Shown here: piece by piece, positions 15,748-24,440 of the stretch
Layout: each line of letters opens with the position of its first letter
How positions within the stretch are numbered: the stretch's first letter is position 1
Notes under the pieces: generated by a model
The model's database searches: none
What the model saw: only the letters and a program-made list of their open reading frames with translations
What the model was told of the DNA's origin: nothing
Assembly (NCBI RefSeq): GCF_003854895.1
Contig: NZ_CP033966.1
Span: 4,526,001-4,590,000, forward strand
Direction: 5' to 3'
Source: Pigmentiphaga sp. H8
Lineage (GTDB): Bacteria; Pseudomonadota; Gammaproteobacteria; Burkholderiales; Burkholderiaceae_B
DNA length: 64,000 nt
Position numbers and translations under genes: made by a program

Positions 15748-17175
15748 CTAGCCCAGGTTGCGAACGTCGGTCAGCCTGCCGGTCACGGCGGCTGCGGCCG
15801 CCATCGCCGGGCTCATCAGGTGCGTGCGCACGCCGCGCCCCTGCCGGTTCTCGTAGTTGCGCGGCGACGTCGATGCGCAACGCTCGCCCGGCAGCGCGAA
15901 GTCGCCGTTCGACCCGACGCACATCGAACAGGCCGAATCGCGCCATTCGAAACCGGCTTCCTTGAAGATGCGGTCCAGCCCCGCCGCCTCGGCGCGGCGC
16001 TTCACGTCGGTCGAGCCCGGCGACACCATGGCCGGCACGACCGCGTGGCGGCCCTTCAGGATCTCGGCGGCCGCGGCCAGGTCCTCGAAACGGGCGTTGG
16101 TACACGAACCGATGAAGACGCGGTCCACGGCCACGTCGGTCAGCCGCATGCCCGGCTCCAGCTGCATGTAGGCCAGCGCGCGTTCGTAGTGGCCGCGCTG
16201 CTTCTCGGTGGCTGCTTCGTCCGGGTGCGGCACCCGCGCGCTGATGGGCAGCGCGTGCTCGGGCAGATTGCCCCAGGTGACCATGGGCTCGATCCGCGAG
16301 GCATCCAGGGCAAGCTCCTGGTCGAAGTGCGCGCCGGGCTCGGTCGGCAGTCCGCGCCAGAACGCCAGCGCCTGGTCCCAGTACTCGGGCGGGGGGGCGT
16401 ACTGGCGTCCCTTCAGGTAGGCGAAGGTGGTCTCGTCGGGCGCCACCATGCCGGCCCTCGCGCCCATTTCGATCGACATGTTGCAGATCGTCATGCGCTC
16501 GTCCATCGTCATCCCGCTGATGGCCGGCCCCGCGTACTCGATGACGTGGCCCGTCCCGCCGGACAGCCCCACCCTGCCGACCACCGCCAGGATCACATCC
16601 TTGGCCGCCACGCCCCGGGACAAGCTTCCCGCCACGGTGACCCGCATCGTCTTCGGCTTGCGGAACCAGAGCGACTGCGTCGCCAGTATGTGCTTGATCT
16701 CGGACGCCCCCACGCCGAAGGCCAGCGCGCCGAACGCGCCTATGCTGGTCGTGTGCGAATCCGCCGCCGTCGTGATCATGCCCGGCTGCACCAGGGCCAG
16801 TTCGGCAGCGACGACGTGCATGATGCCCTGGCGCGCATCGGTCATGCCGATCAGCGGCACGCCGAAATCGCGGGCGTTCTGTTCGAGCTGTTCGATCATT
16901 CTCCGGATGTCCGGATCCTGGATGGCCACCACGCCCGCTTCGCGATGCTGTGTGGGCGCGTAGTGGTCGGCGATCGCGAACTGCTTGAGCGGGCGGTGGA
17001 TCTTGCGGTTCTCCAGCCGCAGGCCGTCGAAGGCATAGAACGGCCCTTCGTGCACGAAGTTCCGGTCGATGTAGATCAGCGACTCGCCACCCTCGCGCTC
17101 GGTGATGACGTGGCGGGCCCAGATCTTCTCGAACATGCTGCGCGGGCGCTGCGCCGCGCGCGTGGTGTCAACCAT
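15748..17175 (-). CDS. Isopropylmalate dehydratase large subunit-like protein (LeuC family)
   Basis: Protein of 475 residues, LeuC length, binding a [4Fe-4S] cluster through about C358 (GSCTNARFED), C416 and C419 (ACSMCVGSN). Other family blocks are HEGPFYAFDGLRL and DSHTTSIGAFGALAFGVGASE. The ATG at 17175 (MVDTTRAAQRP) is supported by GCAAGGAGCACTTC just upstream; an upstream extension of the frame runs through the Bug gene and is spurious. It pairs with the LeuD-like protein. With four MmgE/PrpD genes, a Bug receptor and a TcuA-like enzyme in the same putative regulon, the heterodimer may hydrate a substituted maleate or aconitate, as dimethylmalate dehydratase does. Confidence 0.88.
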   Translation of the reverse strand: MVDTTRAAQRPRSMFEKIWARHVITEREGGESLIYIDRNFVHEGPFYAFDGLRLENRKIHRPLKQFAIADHYAPTQHREAGVVAIQDPDIRRMIEQLEQNARDFGVPLIGMTDARQGIMHVVAAELALVQPGMITTAADSHTTSIGAFGALAFGVGASEIKHILATQSLWFRKPKTMRVTVAGSLSRGVAAKDVILAVVGRVGLSGGTGHVIEYAGPAISGMTMDERMTICNMSIEMGARAGMVAPDETTFAYLKGRQYAPPPEYWDQALAFWRGLPTEPGAHFDQELALDASRIEPMVTWGNLPEHALPISARVPHPDEAATEKQRGHYERALAYMQLEPGMRLTDVAVDRVFIGSCTNARFEDLAAAAEILKGRHAVVPAMVSPGSTDVKRRAEAAGLDRIFKEAGFEWRDSACSMCVGSNGDFALPGERCASTSPRNYENRQGRGVRTHLMSPAMAAAAAVTGRLTDVRNLG

Positions 17176-17198
17176 GAAGTGCTCCTTGCGGCGGGTGC

Positions 17199-18179
17199 TC
17201 AATCGCCCCGGATGCCGGTTTCCCGGATGATCTTTCCCCACTTGTCGGTCTCGCTCGCAACGAAGCGCCGAAACTCGTCGGCCGGCATCACCGACGGCTC
17301 CGCGCCCGCGCTCTTCAACTGCTCGATGAACTTGTCCGACTTGCCGACCGCCAACAGCGCCTGCTCCAGCTTGTCGCGGATATCCTTGGGTGTCTTGGCT
17401 GCCACCATGAAGCCGTACCAGGACCCCGCGTCGTAGCCCGGCACACCCGCCTCGGCAATGGTCGGCAGGTCGGGCAGCATGGGCGTGCGCTGGGCGCCGC
17501 TGGTGGCCAGCGCGCGCAGCTTGCCGTTCGCGCCGCCGTTGATGAAGGGCAGCAGCGCCGGGATGGGGCCGATGGTCATGTCGACCTGCCCGGAGCTGAG
17601 ATCGGCGATGGACGGCGCATTGCCCTTGTAGGGAATGTGCAGAATGTCGGTGCCGGTCATGCTCTTGAACAATTCCGTCGACAGATGGGTGGAGCCGCCC
17701 GGACCGCCCGAGGCATAGGTCAGCTTGCCGGGCCTGGCCTTGGCCAGGGCTACGAGTTCCTTCACGTTCTTCGCCGGCAAATTGGCGTTGACCACCAGCA
17801 CGTTCTGCGTCGTCGCCAGCAGCGCGACGGGCGCGAAGTCCTTGACGGTGTCGAACTTCAGCTTCGAATACATCGTGGGCAGATAGGCGAACGACGAATT
17901 CACCAGCAGCAGCGTATAGCCGTCGGGCGATGACGCCGCGACCATCTCGTTGGCGATCAACCCGCCCGCGCCCGGGCGGTTCTCCACCACCACCTGCTGG
18001 CCCAGTTTGGCGCCCAGCCCTTCGGCCGCCACCCGCGCCACGAGATCGGCGGCCCCGCCCGGCTGGTAGCCGACGATGACGCGAAGCGGGCGGGTCGGGA
18101 AACCGTCCGCCACCGCCGAACCGGCGGTGATGCACAGACACCCGGCCGCGAGCCGGGCAATGCCTCGAATGCTCCTCAT
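17199..18179 (-). CDS. Bug/TctC-family periplasmic solute-binding protein, copy 1
   Basis: Exported receptor of 326 residues. The start at 18179 follows AAGGAGAGGAG and gives a Sec signal (MRSIRGIARLAAGCLCITAGSAVA, cleavage near residue 25). The mature part begins with the Bug signature FPTRPLRVIVGYQPGGAADLVAR and has VVENRPGAGGLIANEMVA near residue 80. Bug proteins capture carboxylates or aromatic acids in the periplasm, classically for TctAB transporters. No tctA or tctB gene is present in this window. It sits between the SDR gene (40 bp) and leuC (23 bp) in the operon, so its ligand is probably the substrate of the pathway. Confidence 0.92.
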   Translation of the reverse strand: MRSIRGIARLAAGCLCITAGSAVADGFPTRPLRVIVGYQPGGAADLVARVAAEGLGAKLGQQVVVENRPGAGGLIANEMVAASSPDGYTLLLVNSSFAYLPTMYSKLKFDTVKDFAPVALLATTQNVLVVNANLPAKNVKELVALAKARPGKLTYASGGPGGSTHLSTELFKSMTGTDILHIPYKGNAPSIADLSSGQVDMTIGPIPALLPFINGGANGKLRALATSGAQRTPMLPDLPTIAEAGVPGYDAGSWYGFMVAAKTPKDIRDKLEQALLAVGKSDKFIEQLKSAGAEPSVMPADEFRRFVASETDKWGKIIRETGIRGD

Positions 18180-18219
18180 CTCCTCTCCTTTTCGCGCCTG
18201 GTCTACGCGCTTTGCTCGC

Positions 18220-18990
18220 CTATACGGTGGCGGTTCCGCCGCCATCCACGGGTAGGGTGATGCCGGTGATGAACGCGGCCGCCGGGCTGGCAAGAAACAG
18301 CACCGCGCCGGCGACGTCCCGGGGCTCGCCCAGGCGCCCCACGGGCGGCAGCTTCTTCGAGGCGGGCGAACCGACCCGGGCATTGCCCTGGACGATTTCC
18401 TGGTGGCGCGGGGTATCGATGGGACCGGGCGCGATGGCGTTGACCCGAACGCCGCGCGGCCCGTAGATATCGGCCACGCCCTTGGTCAGTACGTTGACCG
18501 CGGCGTTCGCGCAGCAACCGGGCAGGTGCGCCGGCGTCGGCTGGCGCCCGCCGCGTCCGCTGATGTTGACGATGGCGCCGGCGCCGCGCTCCGCCATCCC
18601 GGGCAGGACGGCCCGCATGGTCCGCATGTAGCCCAGCAGCTTGGCCTGCAGCACCGTATCCCAGTCCTCGTCGTCCAGTTCGAGGAAATCGCCGAAGACC
18701 GGCGCGGCGCTGCAATTGACGAGCAGGTCGATGCGGCCGCATCGACCCTCGATTTCCCGCGCGGCCGCATCGACCCGGGCGCCAGACCCCAGGTCGAGCG
18801 CGACCGCGCCCCGCGGCCAGATGCCGTCCGGTTCCCGGACCGGCCAGCGGCCTTCCACGCTGCGGGACGACACCACCACCCGGGCCCCGGCCTCGGCAAG
18901 CGCCGCGGCGATCGTCTGCCCCAGGGAGCCGGCGCCGCCGACCACCCAGGCGACGGCATCCTGCATGGACCGGGATGGCGCCGCGCTCAT
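18220..18990 (-). CDS. Short-chain dehydrogenase/reductase family protein with altered catalytic residues
   Basis: Predicted Rossmann-fold protein of 256 residues. The cofactor motif GGAGSLGQ is near residue 17, NCSA near 93, and the C-terminal RVNAIAPGPIDTP block near 180 is typical of SDRs. Where active SDRs carry Ser...Tyr-x3-Lys, this protein reads NISGRGG, then HLPGCCANAAV: by alignment Ser becomes Gly, Tyr becomes Gly and Lys becomes Asn. It therefore may lack ordinary dehydrogenase activity, or use another mechanism. The start at 18990 overlaps the preceding Bug stop by 4 bp. The next gene, another Bug receptor, begins 40 bp downstream. Confidence 0.8.
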   Translation of the reverse strand: MSAAPSRSMQDAVAWVVGGAGSLGQTIAAALAEAGARVVVSSRSVEGRWPVREPDGIWPRGAVALDLGSGARVDAAAREIEGRCGRIDLLVNCSAAPVFGDFLELDDEDWDTVLQAKLLGYMRTMRAVLPGMAERGAGAIVNISGRGGRQPTPAHLPGCCANAAVNVLTKGVADIYGPRGVRVNAIAPGPIDTPRHQEIVQGNARVGSPASKKLPPVGRLGEPRDVAGAVLFLASPAAAFITGITLPVDGGGTATV

Positions 18991-19958
18991 TCGGCCACCA
19001 CGCCGGCCGTCTTGATCACCTTGCCCCACTTCACGGCATCGGTCTTGATCAGCGCCGCGAACTGCTCGGGCGTGTCCGGCGCGGCATCCAGGCCCAGCTC
19101 CGTCAGGCGCTTGCGGATCGCGGTGTCCTGCAGCGTCTGCACCAGCGCGCCGTGGAGCTTGTCGATCACCGCGCGCGGCGTGGCGGCCGGCGCCAGCATG
19201 CCGTACCAGGTATTGATCTCGAAGCCGGGCAGCCCCGACTCGCTGGCGGTGGGCAGGTCGGGAAACAAGGGATGGCGCTCTTCCGAGCAGACCGCCAGCG
19301 CCCTGAGCTTGCCCGACTGGATGTAGGGCACCGCGGCCGGAATGGTCTGGAACACCAGTTGCGTTTCGCCGGCCAGCACGGAGTTGAGCGCCTGGCCGCC
19401 GCTCTTGTAGGGCACGTGCGTCATCTTCACGTCCGCCATCATCTCGAACAGGGCGGCCGAGATGTGGTTGAAGCTGCCGATACCCGCGCTGGCGTAGTTC
19501 ACCTGCCCCGGCCTGGCCTTCAGGTAGTCGATCAGTTCCTTGACCGATTTCGCCTTGATCGACGAATGCACCACCAGCAGGTTGGCGCTGGTGACCAGGC
19601 GCGTGATCGGCGCGAAATCGGCGATCGGGTCGAACGGGAGCTTGGCGTAGATGGCGCCGTTCATCGACTGTGTGCCCATGGAGCCGAGGAACAGCGTGTA
19701 GCCGTCCGGGTCGGCGCGCGCGACGTTGGCCGCCGCGATGTTGCCCCCGGCGCCGGGCCGGTTGTCGATGATGATGGGTTGCCCCAGCCGGGTGCCGAGT
19801 TGTTCGCCCAGCACCCGCCCCAGGATGTCGACGGTGCCGCCCGGCGCGAACGGGATCACGATGCGTATCGGTTTCGACGGATAGGCGTCCGCCGGCCAGG
19901 CCGGCCCCGCCGCCACCGCCAGCGCGATGGCCAGCATTCCCTGCAATCCGTGTTTCAT
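18987..19958 (-). CDS. Bug/TctC-family periplasmic solute-binding protein, copy 2
   Basis: Receptor of 323 residues, start at 19958 after GGAGGAGAGACC. A Sec signal (MKHGLQGMLAIALAVAAGPAWPA) precedes the Bug signature YPSKPIRIVIPFAPGGTVDILGR and VIDNRPGAGGNIAAANVA. It overlaps the MmgE/PrpD gene upstream (4 bp, ATGA) and the SDR gene downstream (4 bp), so it is tightly coupled to enzyme genes. Two Bug genes in one operon suggest either two related ligands or a pair used for sensing and uptake, as proposed for BctC in Bordetella. No membrane partner is encoded nearby. Confidence 0.92.
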   Translation of the reverse strand: MKHGLQGMLAIALAVAAGPAWPADAYPSKPIRIVIPFAPGGTVDILGRVLGEQLGTRLGQPIIIDNRPGAGGNIAAANVARADPDGYTLFLGSMGTQSMNGAIYAKLPFDPIADFAPITRLVTSANLLVVHSSIKAKSVKELIDYLKARPGQVNYASAGIGSFNHISAALFEMMADVKMTHVPYKSGGQALNSVLAGETQLVFQTIPAAVPYIQSGKLRALAVCSEERHPLFPDLPTASESGLPGFEINTWYGMLAPAATPRAVIDKLHGALVQTLQDTAIRKRLTELGLDAAPDTPEQFAALIKTDAVKWGKVIKTAGVVAE

Positions 19959-21322
19959 GGTCTCTCCTCCGCCCCTATGGTCAGAACCGACCAAAGCTCC
20001 TCAAGCGTCTTGCCGGCGTCCAGGCGCCACAGCATGTCGAGCGCGCGGCGCGCGCTCGCCTCGTCCAGACGACGGCCGGCCAGGCGCAGAAACTTCTCCT
20101 CGACCTCGGCATCGTCCATGGGATTGGCGGCATGGCCGCGGGGGTAGTCGACCGTCGCGACGTGGCGCATGCCGCCATGCGTCACGATCTCCAGGCGACA
20201 GGGGACGAAGGCCGGAAAGCGCGCGCTCAGGTCCAGGTCTTCCTCGACCGTCAATCTGGCCGCCAGCGCGTGGATGCGCTCGTCCGCCAGCCGCTCGGGC
20301 TCGAAGACGGCGTCGCTGAAATCGCCGTCGATCAGGGCCGCCGAGATCATGTAAGGCAGGCTGTGATCGGCGGTCTCGCGCGTGGTGGGCCGCCATTTCT
20401 CGGGCTCGTGGCCGACCTCGCTCCAGGCGAAATGGTAGGTGTGCAAGGTGATCCGCGCGATGTCGGCATGGGATACCTTGCGGGCCAGCTCGAGCGCCGC
20501 CGTGATCGGCGACTGCGCATGGAACTCGGCCAGGAAACGCTTGAGGTGTGCCTGGCCGATGCGAAAGTCCGCGCCCCGCGCGGCAAGGTCGGGCAGCTCG
20601 AAGCCGCCGACCAGTTCGCGCAGGCCATGCGCGCCCTCTATGGCCTGTTCCGGACCGGTCAACCCCTCGCGCGCGAGCAGGGCCGCGAACAGGCCGTTGC
20701 GCGCCGCGTTGCCGGCCGCGCAACCCTTCCATTCGGACAAGGCCCCGCGACGGGTGGCTTCCAGCGCAAGGTTGGGAGTCACGGCCAGCGCTATCGCCTG
20801 CGCGGTCCGCGCCGCATCCAGGCCCATGACGTTGCAGGCGCCGGCGGCACCCGCCACCGCCGTATAGAAGACGTGGTCGAGGCCTCGCTCGCGCATGTTG
20901 ACCGCGCGAAACAGGGCCGCGTACACCTCATAGGCCGCCACGATGGCCGCGATCGTGGCGCGGCCGTCGGCGCGAACGTCCTGGGCGGCGGCCAGTACCG
21001 CCGCCATGACGTCGCTCGGATGGCCGCCCCCGCCTGGAAAGGTGTCGTTGCCGTCCAGATAGCGGATCATGACGCCGTTGGCGAAAGCCGCGAGCTCGGG
21101 CAGCGTGCGCCGGCGCGTTCCCAGCACCGGGACTCCATCCGGCAGATCCACGCGGGCGGCCAGCCTGCGCGCGATACGCGAAGGCGGCGCGTCGCACGCG
21201 GCAAGGCCGCAGCCCAGCGCGTCGATGAGACGGCGCTTGCAATCGTGAACCACGCTCGCGGCCAGATGCTCGAAACGCAGTCCGGCGGCGAAATCCGCCA
21301 GGCGGGAAATGCTGGTGTCCAT
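19955..21322 (-). CDS. MmgE/PrpD family protein, copy 3
   Basis: Protein of 455 residues, start ATG at 21322 (MDTSISRLADFAAGLRF); the longer frame upstream covers the end of the next gene and is discarded. It contains FANGVMIRYLDGNDTFPG near residue 85, the GGHPSDVMAAVLAAAQDV segment, NVMGLDAARTAQAIALAV near 175 and LKRFLAEFHAQSPITAAL near 275. The equivalent of the CAC-H motif is FHAQSP, as in some 2-methylcitrate dehydratase-like members. It is the third gene of the operon, 32 bp after copy 4 and overlapping the Bug gene by 4 bp. It is the most divergent of the four copies in this window. Reaction unknown. Confidence 0.85.
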   Translation of the reverse strand: MDTSISRLADFAAGLRFEHLAASVVHDCKRRLIDALGCGLAACDAPPSRIARRLAARVDLPDGVPVLGTRRRTLPELAAFANGVMIRYLDGNDTFPGGGGHPSDVMAAVLAAAQDVRADGRATIAAIVAAYEVYAALFRAVNMRERGLDHVFYTAVAGAAGACNVMGLDAARTAQAIALAVTPNLALEATRRGALSEWKGCAAGNAARNGLFAALLAREGLTGPEQAIEGAHGLRELVGGFELPDLAARGADFRIGQAHLKRFLAEFHAQSPITAALELARKVSHADIARITLHTYHFAWSEVGHEPEKWRPTTRETADHSLPYMISAALIDGDFSDAVFEPERLADERIHALAARLTVEEDLDLSARFPAFVPCRLEIVTHGGMRHVATVDYPRGHAANPMDDAEVEEKFLRLAGRRLDEASARRALDMLWRLDAGKTLEELWSVLTIGAEERP

Positions 21323-21354
21323 CGGCGCTCGTCCTGGCAAGGGATCCTGAAGCG

Positions 21355-22743
21355 TTACAGCACGCCGGCGAAGAACGCCGACATGTCGTCGATTTCCTCG
21401 ATGCGGCGCACCCGTTCGATCAGCGTCTTCCTCGCGGCGGGGGCCAATGCGTCGCCGCCGTAGCCGAAGCAGGCATCGACCTTCGCGGCCAGTTCCTCGC
21501 CGCTGGGCGGCGCCTCCGCGCTCCACGGGAACTCATGCACCGTCCGCGACAGCCTGCCGTGCCGGGTCTGCATGGTGACGGTGGCGGGCGCGCGAGCACT
21601 CTTGTTGTCCTCGTCGACCACGACGGCGATTCGTTCCGTGATGGCGCGGATGGCCGGGTCGAGCACCGCGGCTTCCTGGATGTCGTCGATGGCGACCTTG
21701 CGGCGCAGCAGCGCGCTGGCCAGCGCGTAGCGAACGCTGAACTGCGCCGTCACCTGCGGATTGCCCGACGGATCGAACGGCGCCCCGACCAGCCGGTGCA
21801 TCAACGGCGAGTGCACGACCTCGATCGCGCTCACATCCTCCGGCTTCAGATCGTGCTCCCGGATCAGGGCGAAGGCGGCGTCGAGCGCGGCATGGCTGCA
21901 GGCGCAGGTCGGATACTTCTTGAGATTGGTCTGCTCCAGCGCGAAGGACAGGCCCAGGCCGTCGAGCACCTTGAGCGGATTGCCTTCCTGGTACAGCTGG
22001 AACAGGCCGAACCGGCCCTCGAAGGCTTCCCGCGGCGCGGTCACGCCGCGCGAGGCCAGCAGCGCCGAGAACACCCCGGCCCGCGCCGCGAAGGCCGATT
22101 GCAGCCGCTTGGTCAGGGCCTGTTCGATATTGGCCTGCTGGGTGCCCGAGGCCTGGCTGAGCGCGATGCCGAAGGCATGGGCGATGGCTGTCTCGTCCAG
22201 CCCCAGCAGGCGGGCGGCCGCGGCCGTGGCGCCGAACACGCCATAGATCGAGGTAGTGAACCAGCCCCGGTGCTGTCCGGTGATCGATCCTCCCAGCCGC
22301 GAGGCCAGGTCGGTCCCCAGCGCGTAGGCGACCAGGAACTCCTTGCCGCTCGTGCGCTGCCGTTGCGCCACGGCCAGGGCCGCCGGCAGCACGCAGACGT
22401 CCGCGTGCACGGTGTTCACGGCGTCATAGTCGAGCGCCGCGCCGAACAGGCTGTTCAGGAACGCCGCCGATGCGGCGGGCAGCTTCCCGCCATAGCCCCA
22501 CACCGTGGCCTCGGGCGTGCCGCCATCGGCCGCGAGCAGTCCATGTGCCGCGGGCGCCCCCGGCGCATCGCGGCCGGCCCACGCACAGGCCAGCGTGTCC
22601 AGCATCAATCGCTTGGACGCCTCGACGGTGCTGGGCGGCAGCGCGCCGTGGCGCAGCTCGGCCACATGCGCGGCGATGCGCTGCGACACCGAGCGCGCGT
22701 CGGCGCTCGCCTCGTTCTTCACGATCGCGGAGTTCTGGCTCAT
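21355..22743 (-). CDS. MmgE/PrpD family protein, copy 4
   Basis: Protein of 462 residues, closely related to copy 1 at 11302-12666. Shared segments include LMLDTLACAWAGRDAPG, HRGWFTTSIYGVFGATAAA, AFEGRFGLFQLYQEGNP, YPTCACSHAALDAAF and MHRLVGAPFDPSGNPQVTAQFSV. It lies 18 bp after the rhodanese gene and 32 bp before copy 3. Copies 1 and 4 are on opposite strands of the cluster, each within an operon fed by one of the two related promoter elements. The conserved pair probably catalyses the same reaction type on similar acids; the family covers dehydratases, isomerases and decarboxylases. Confidence 0.85.
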   Translation of the reverse strand: MSQNSAIVKNEASADARSVSQRIAAHVAELRHGALPPSTVEASKRLMLDTLACAWAGRDAPGAPAAHGLLAADGGTPEATVWGYGGKLPAASAAFLNSLFGAALDYDAVNTVHADVCVLPAALAVAQRQRTSGKEFLVAYALGTDLASRLGGSITGQHRGWFTTSIYGVFGATAAAARLLGLDETAIAHAFGIALSQASGTQQANIEQALTKRLQSAFAARAGVFSALLASRGVTAPREAFEGRFGLFQLYQEGNPLKVLDGLGLSFALEQTNLKKYPTCACSHAALDAAFALIREHDLKPEDVSAIEVVHSPLMHRLVGAPFDPSGNPQVTAQFSVRYALASALLRRKVAIDDIQEAAVLDPAIRAITERIAVVVDEDNKSARAPATVTMQTRHGRLSRTVHEFPWSAEAPPSGEELAAKVDACFGYGGDALAPAARKTLIERVRRIEEIDDMSAFFAGVL

Positions 22744-22761
22744 GCGGATTCCTTTGCGGTC

Positions 22762-24363
22762 CTATTCAGCGGTGGGATAGCGGCGAAACCCGGCGTCGTC
22801 GTCGCGCCCGATCTGCGTCATCAGATCGACTTCCCAGGTCAGGTAGTCCTTCATCGCCTGGTCGCGGTTCTCGATGCGGTCGTGCACCTTCACCCAGACG
22901 TCGTCCGTGTCGTCGGTCAGCCGCGTCTCGCCTTCTTCCATGGGATGGCCCGCCGCGCGCCAGGCCTGGGTGCCGCCCTCCAGGACGCGGACGTCGCCGC
23001 CCGTGATCGCGGCGATCTCGGGCGCGGCCAGCGTGGCCAGGAGGCCGTCGGCCGAGGTCACGACGATGCAGCCACCCGCGGGCAGCCGGGCAAGATTGCG
23101 TGCGAGGTTGGCGCGGATGCCGTGCCAGGCCCCGGGAATGTGGCCGTCGCGATAGCGCGGCTTGGAATCGAGGTCGAGAATGCTCGCTCCTTCGATGGAC
23201 AGCGCCGCGAGCGACCGGGGAGAAATCCTCTCGCACCGTATGCCGTCCAATCCCAGAACCTCGGCCGCCGGCGGTTCGCTCACCCATTCGCCGTACTGCA
23301 AGGCATCACGCAGCACGTAGACCTCGTTCCAGCCCATCTGCATCAGCCACGAGGCGGTCATGGTCGCGCGCACGCCATGGTCGTCGATCAGCACCAGGCG
23401 GGCATTGCGCACCGCCACATAGGTATCGGTCGTCTGCACGAGCTGGCCGCCGGGCGCCGAGACGCTGCCCTTCAAGTGACGGCTCGCATATTCTTCCGGG
23501 CTGCGCACGTCGAGCAGGTAGACGGTGCGCGCGTCGGCCTCGCGCCGGAATGCGTCGAGGCCGGCGGCGTCCAGGAAGCGGATGCCGAAGCGCCGGGCGA
23601 CGCGTCGGGCCGATTCCCGCGCCTTGCGCAGGCCCGGCTCGGTCGGGGGCGGCGCCGTCCTGTCCTTGCCGTTGTCCACCGGGAAACCGGCCAGATGCCA
23701 TCCCATCGTGCCGTTCTTCAAGGCGACGACGCGGTTGGGAATGCCGGCGTTGCGCAGCGACTGCGCGCCGATGATGCTGCGCGTGCGCCCGCCGCAGTTC
23801 ACGACGACCAGCGTGGAATCGGACTTCACCAGATCGTGAATGCGGTAGGCCAGTTCCGCGCCTGGACAATCGATGGCGCCGGGAATGCTGACCTTGCGGT
23901 ACTCGGCCAACGGCCGACTGTCGAGGATGACCATGTCATCGCCGCGGTCGACGCGTGCCTTGACGTCGGCGGCTTCCATGCGAGGGGTCTGGTCGTGCAG
24001 CTCGACGTACTCGCCGAAAGCCTTGCTGGGCACGTTCACGCCCGTGTACACCTCGTACCCGGCATCGACCCACGCTTGCAGGCCGCCTTCAAGCACCGAG
24101 ACATCGCCATAACCGTACCGAGCTAGCGTTGCCGCCGCGCGTTCGGCCAGGCCCTCGCCGCCGTCCGTCACCACGATGCGCGTCGAGCGGCGCGGCACCA
24201 GCACGGGCATGCGGATCTCGAGCTGGGACAACGGCACCGGCGCGGCCAGGAACATGTGCCCCTTGGCGAACACGCCTTCTTCCCTGACATCGAGCAACGC
24301 GATCTCGCCGCCGTCGTGGAGCATGCGCTTCAGGGTTGCCGCATCGACGACGCCTTGAATCAT
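22762..24363 (-). CDS. Protein with four rhodanese-like domains, only one with an active-site Cys
   Basis: Protein of 533 residues made of four tandem rhodanese-like modules, at roughly residues 5-108, 125-232, 270-370 and 380-482, with a C-terminal tail of about 50 residues. Domain 2 keeps the catalytic loop as VVNCGGRTRS (Cys near residue 187). The matching loops are TDGGEGL in domain 1, IDDHGVRA in domain 3 and TSADGLL in domain 4, all without Cys. It starts at 24363 after GAGGAGCAG and heads the minus-strand operon, 18 bp before an MmgE/PrpD gene. Rhodaneses transfer sulfane sulfur, so a thiosulfate or persulfide step may belong to the pathway. No signal peptide is seen. Confidence 0.85.
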   Translation of the reverse strand: MIQGVVDAATLKRMLHDGGEIALLDVREEGVFAKGHMFLAAPVPLSQLEIRMPVLVPRRSTRIVVTDGGEGLAERAAATLARYGYGDVSVLEGGLQAWVDAGYEVYTGVNVPSKAFGEYVELHDQTPRMEAADVKARVDRGDDMVILDSRPLAEYRKVSIPGAIDCPGAELAYRIHDLVKSDSTLVVVNCGGRTRSIIGAQSLRNAGIPNRVVALKNGTMGWHLAGFPVDNGKDRTAPPPTEPGLRKARESARRVARRFGIRFLDAAGLDAFRREADARTVYLLDVRSPEEYASRHLKGSVSAPGGQLVQTTDTYVAVRNARLVLIDDHGVRATMTASWLMQMGWNEVYVLRDALQYGEWVSEPPAAEVLGLDGIRCERISPRSLAALSIEGASILDLDSKPRYRDGHIPGAWHGIRANLARNLARLPAGGCIVVTSADGLLATLAAPEIAAITGGDVRVLEGGTQAWRAAGHPMEEGETRLTDDTDDVWVKVHDRIENRDQAMKDYLTWEVDLMTQIGRDDDAGFRRYPTAE

Positions 24364-24440
24364 GGACTGCTCCTCCTGATGGCGGGGAATACCCTCGGAC
24401 GCGATGTTCGCGCGGCAAATCACGCACCCTCTGGCTGCGT

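Noticed and set aside
15102..17175. Assignment of the LeuCD-like pair to leucine biosynthesis
   Set aside because: No leuA or leuB is adjacent, the small subunit has a changed REH motif, and the operon is otherwise catabolic.
21535..24126. An 863-codon plus-strand frame opposite MmgE/PrpD copy 4 and the rhodanese gene
   Set aside because: Same antisense composition; the sense strand encodes two recognisable proteins with correct spacing.
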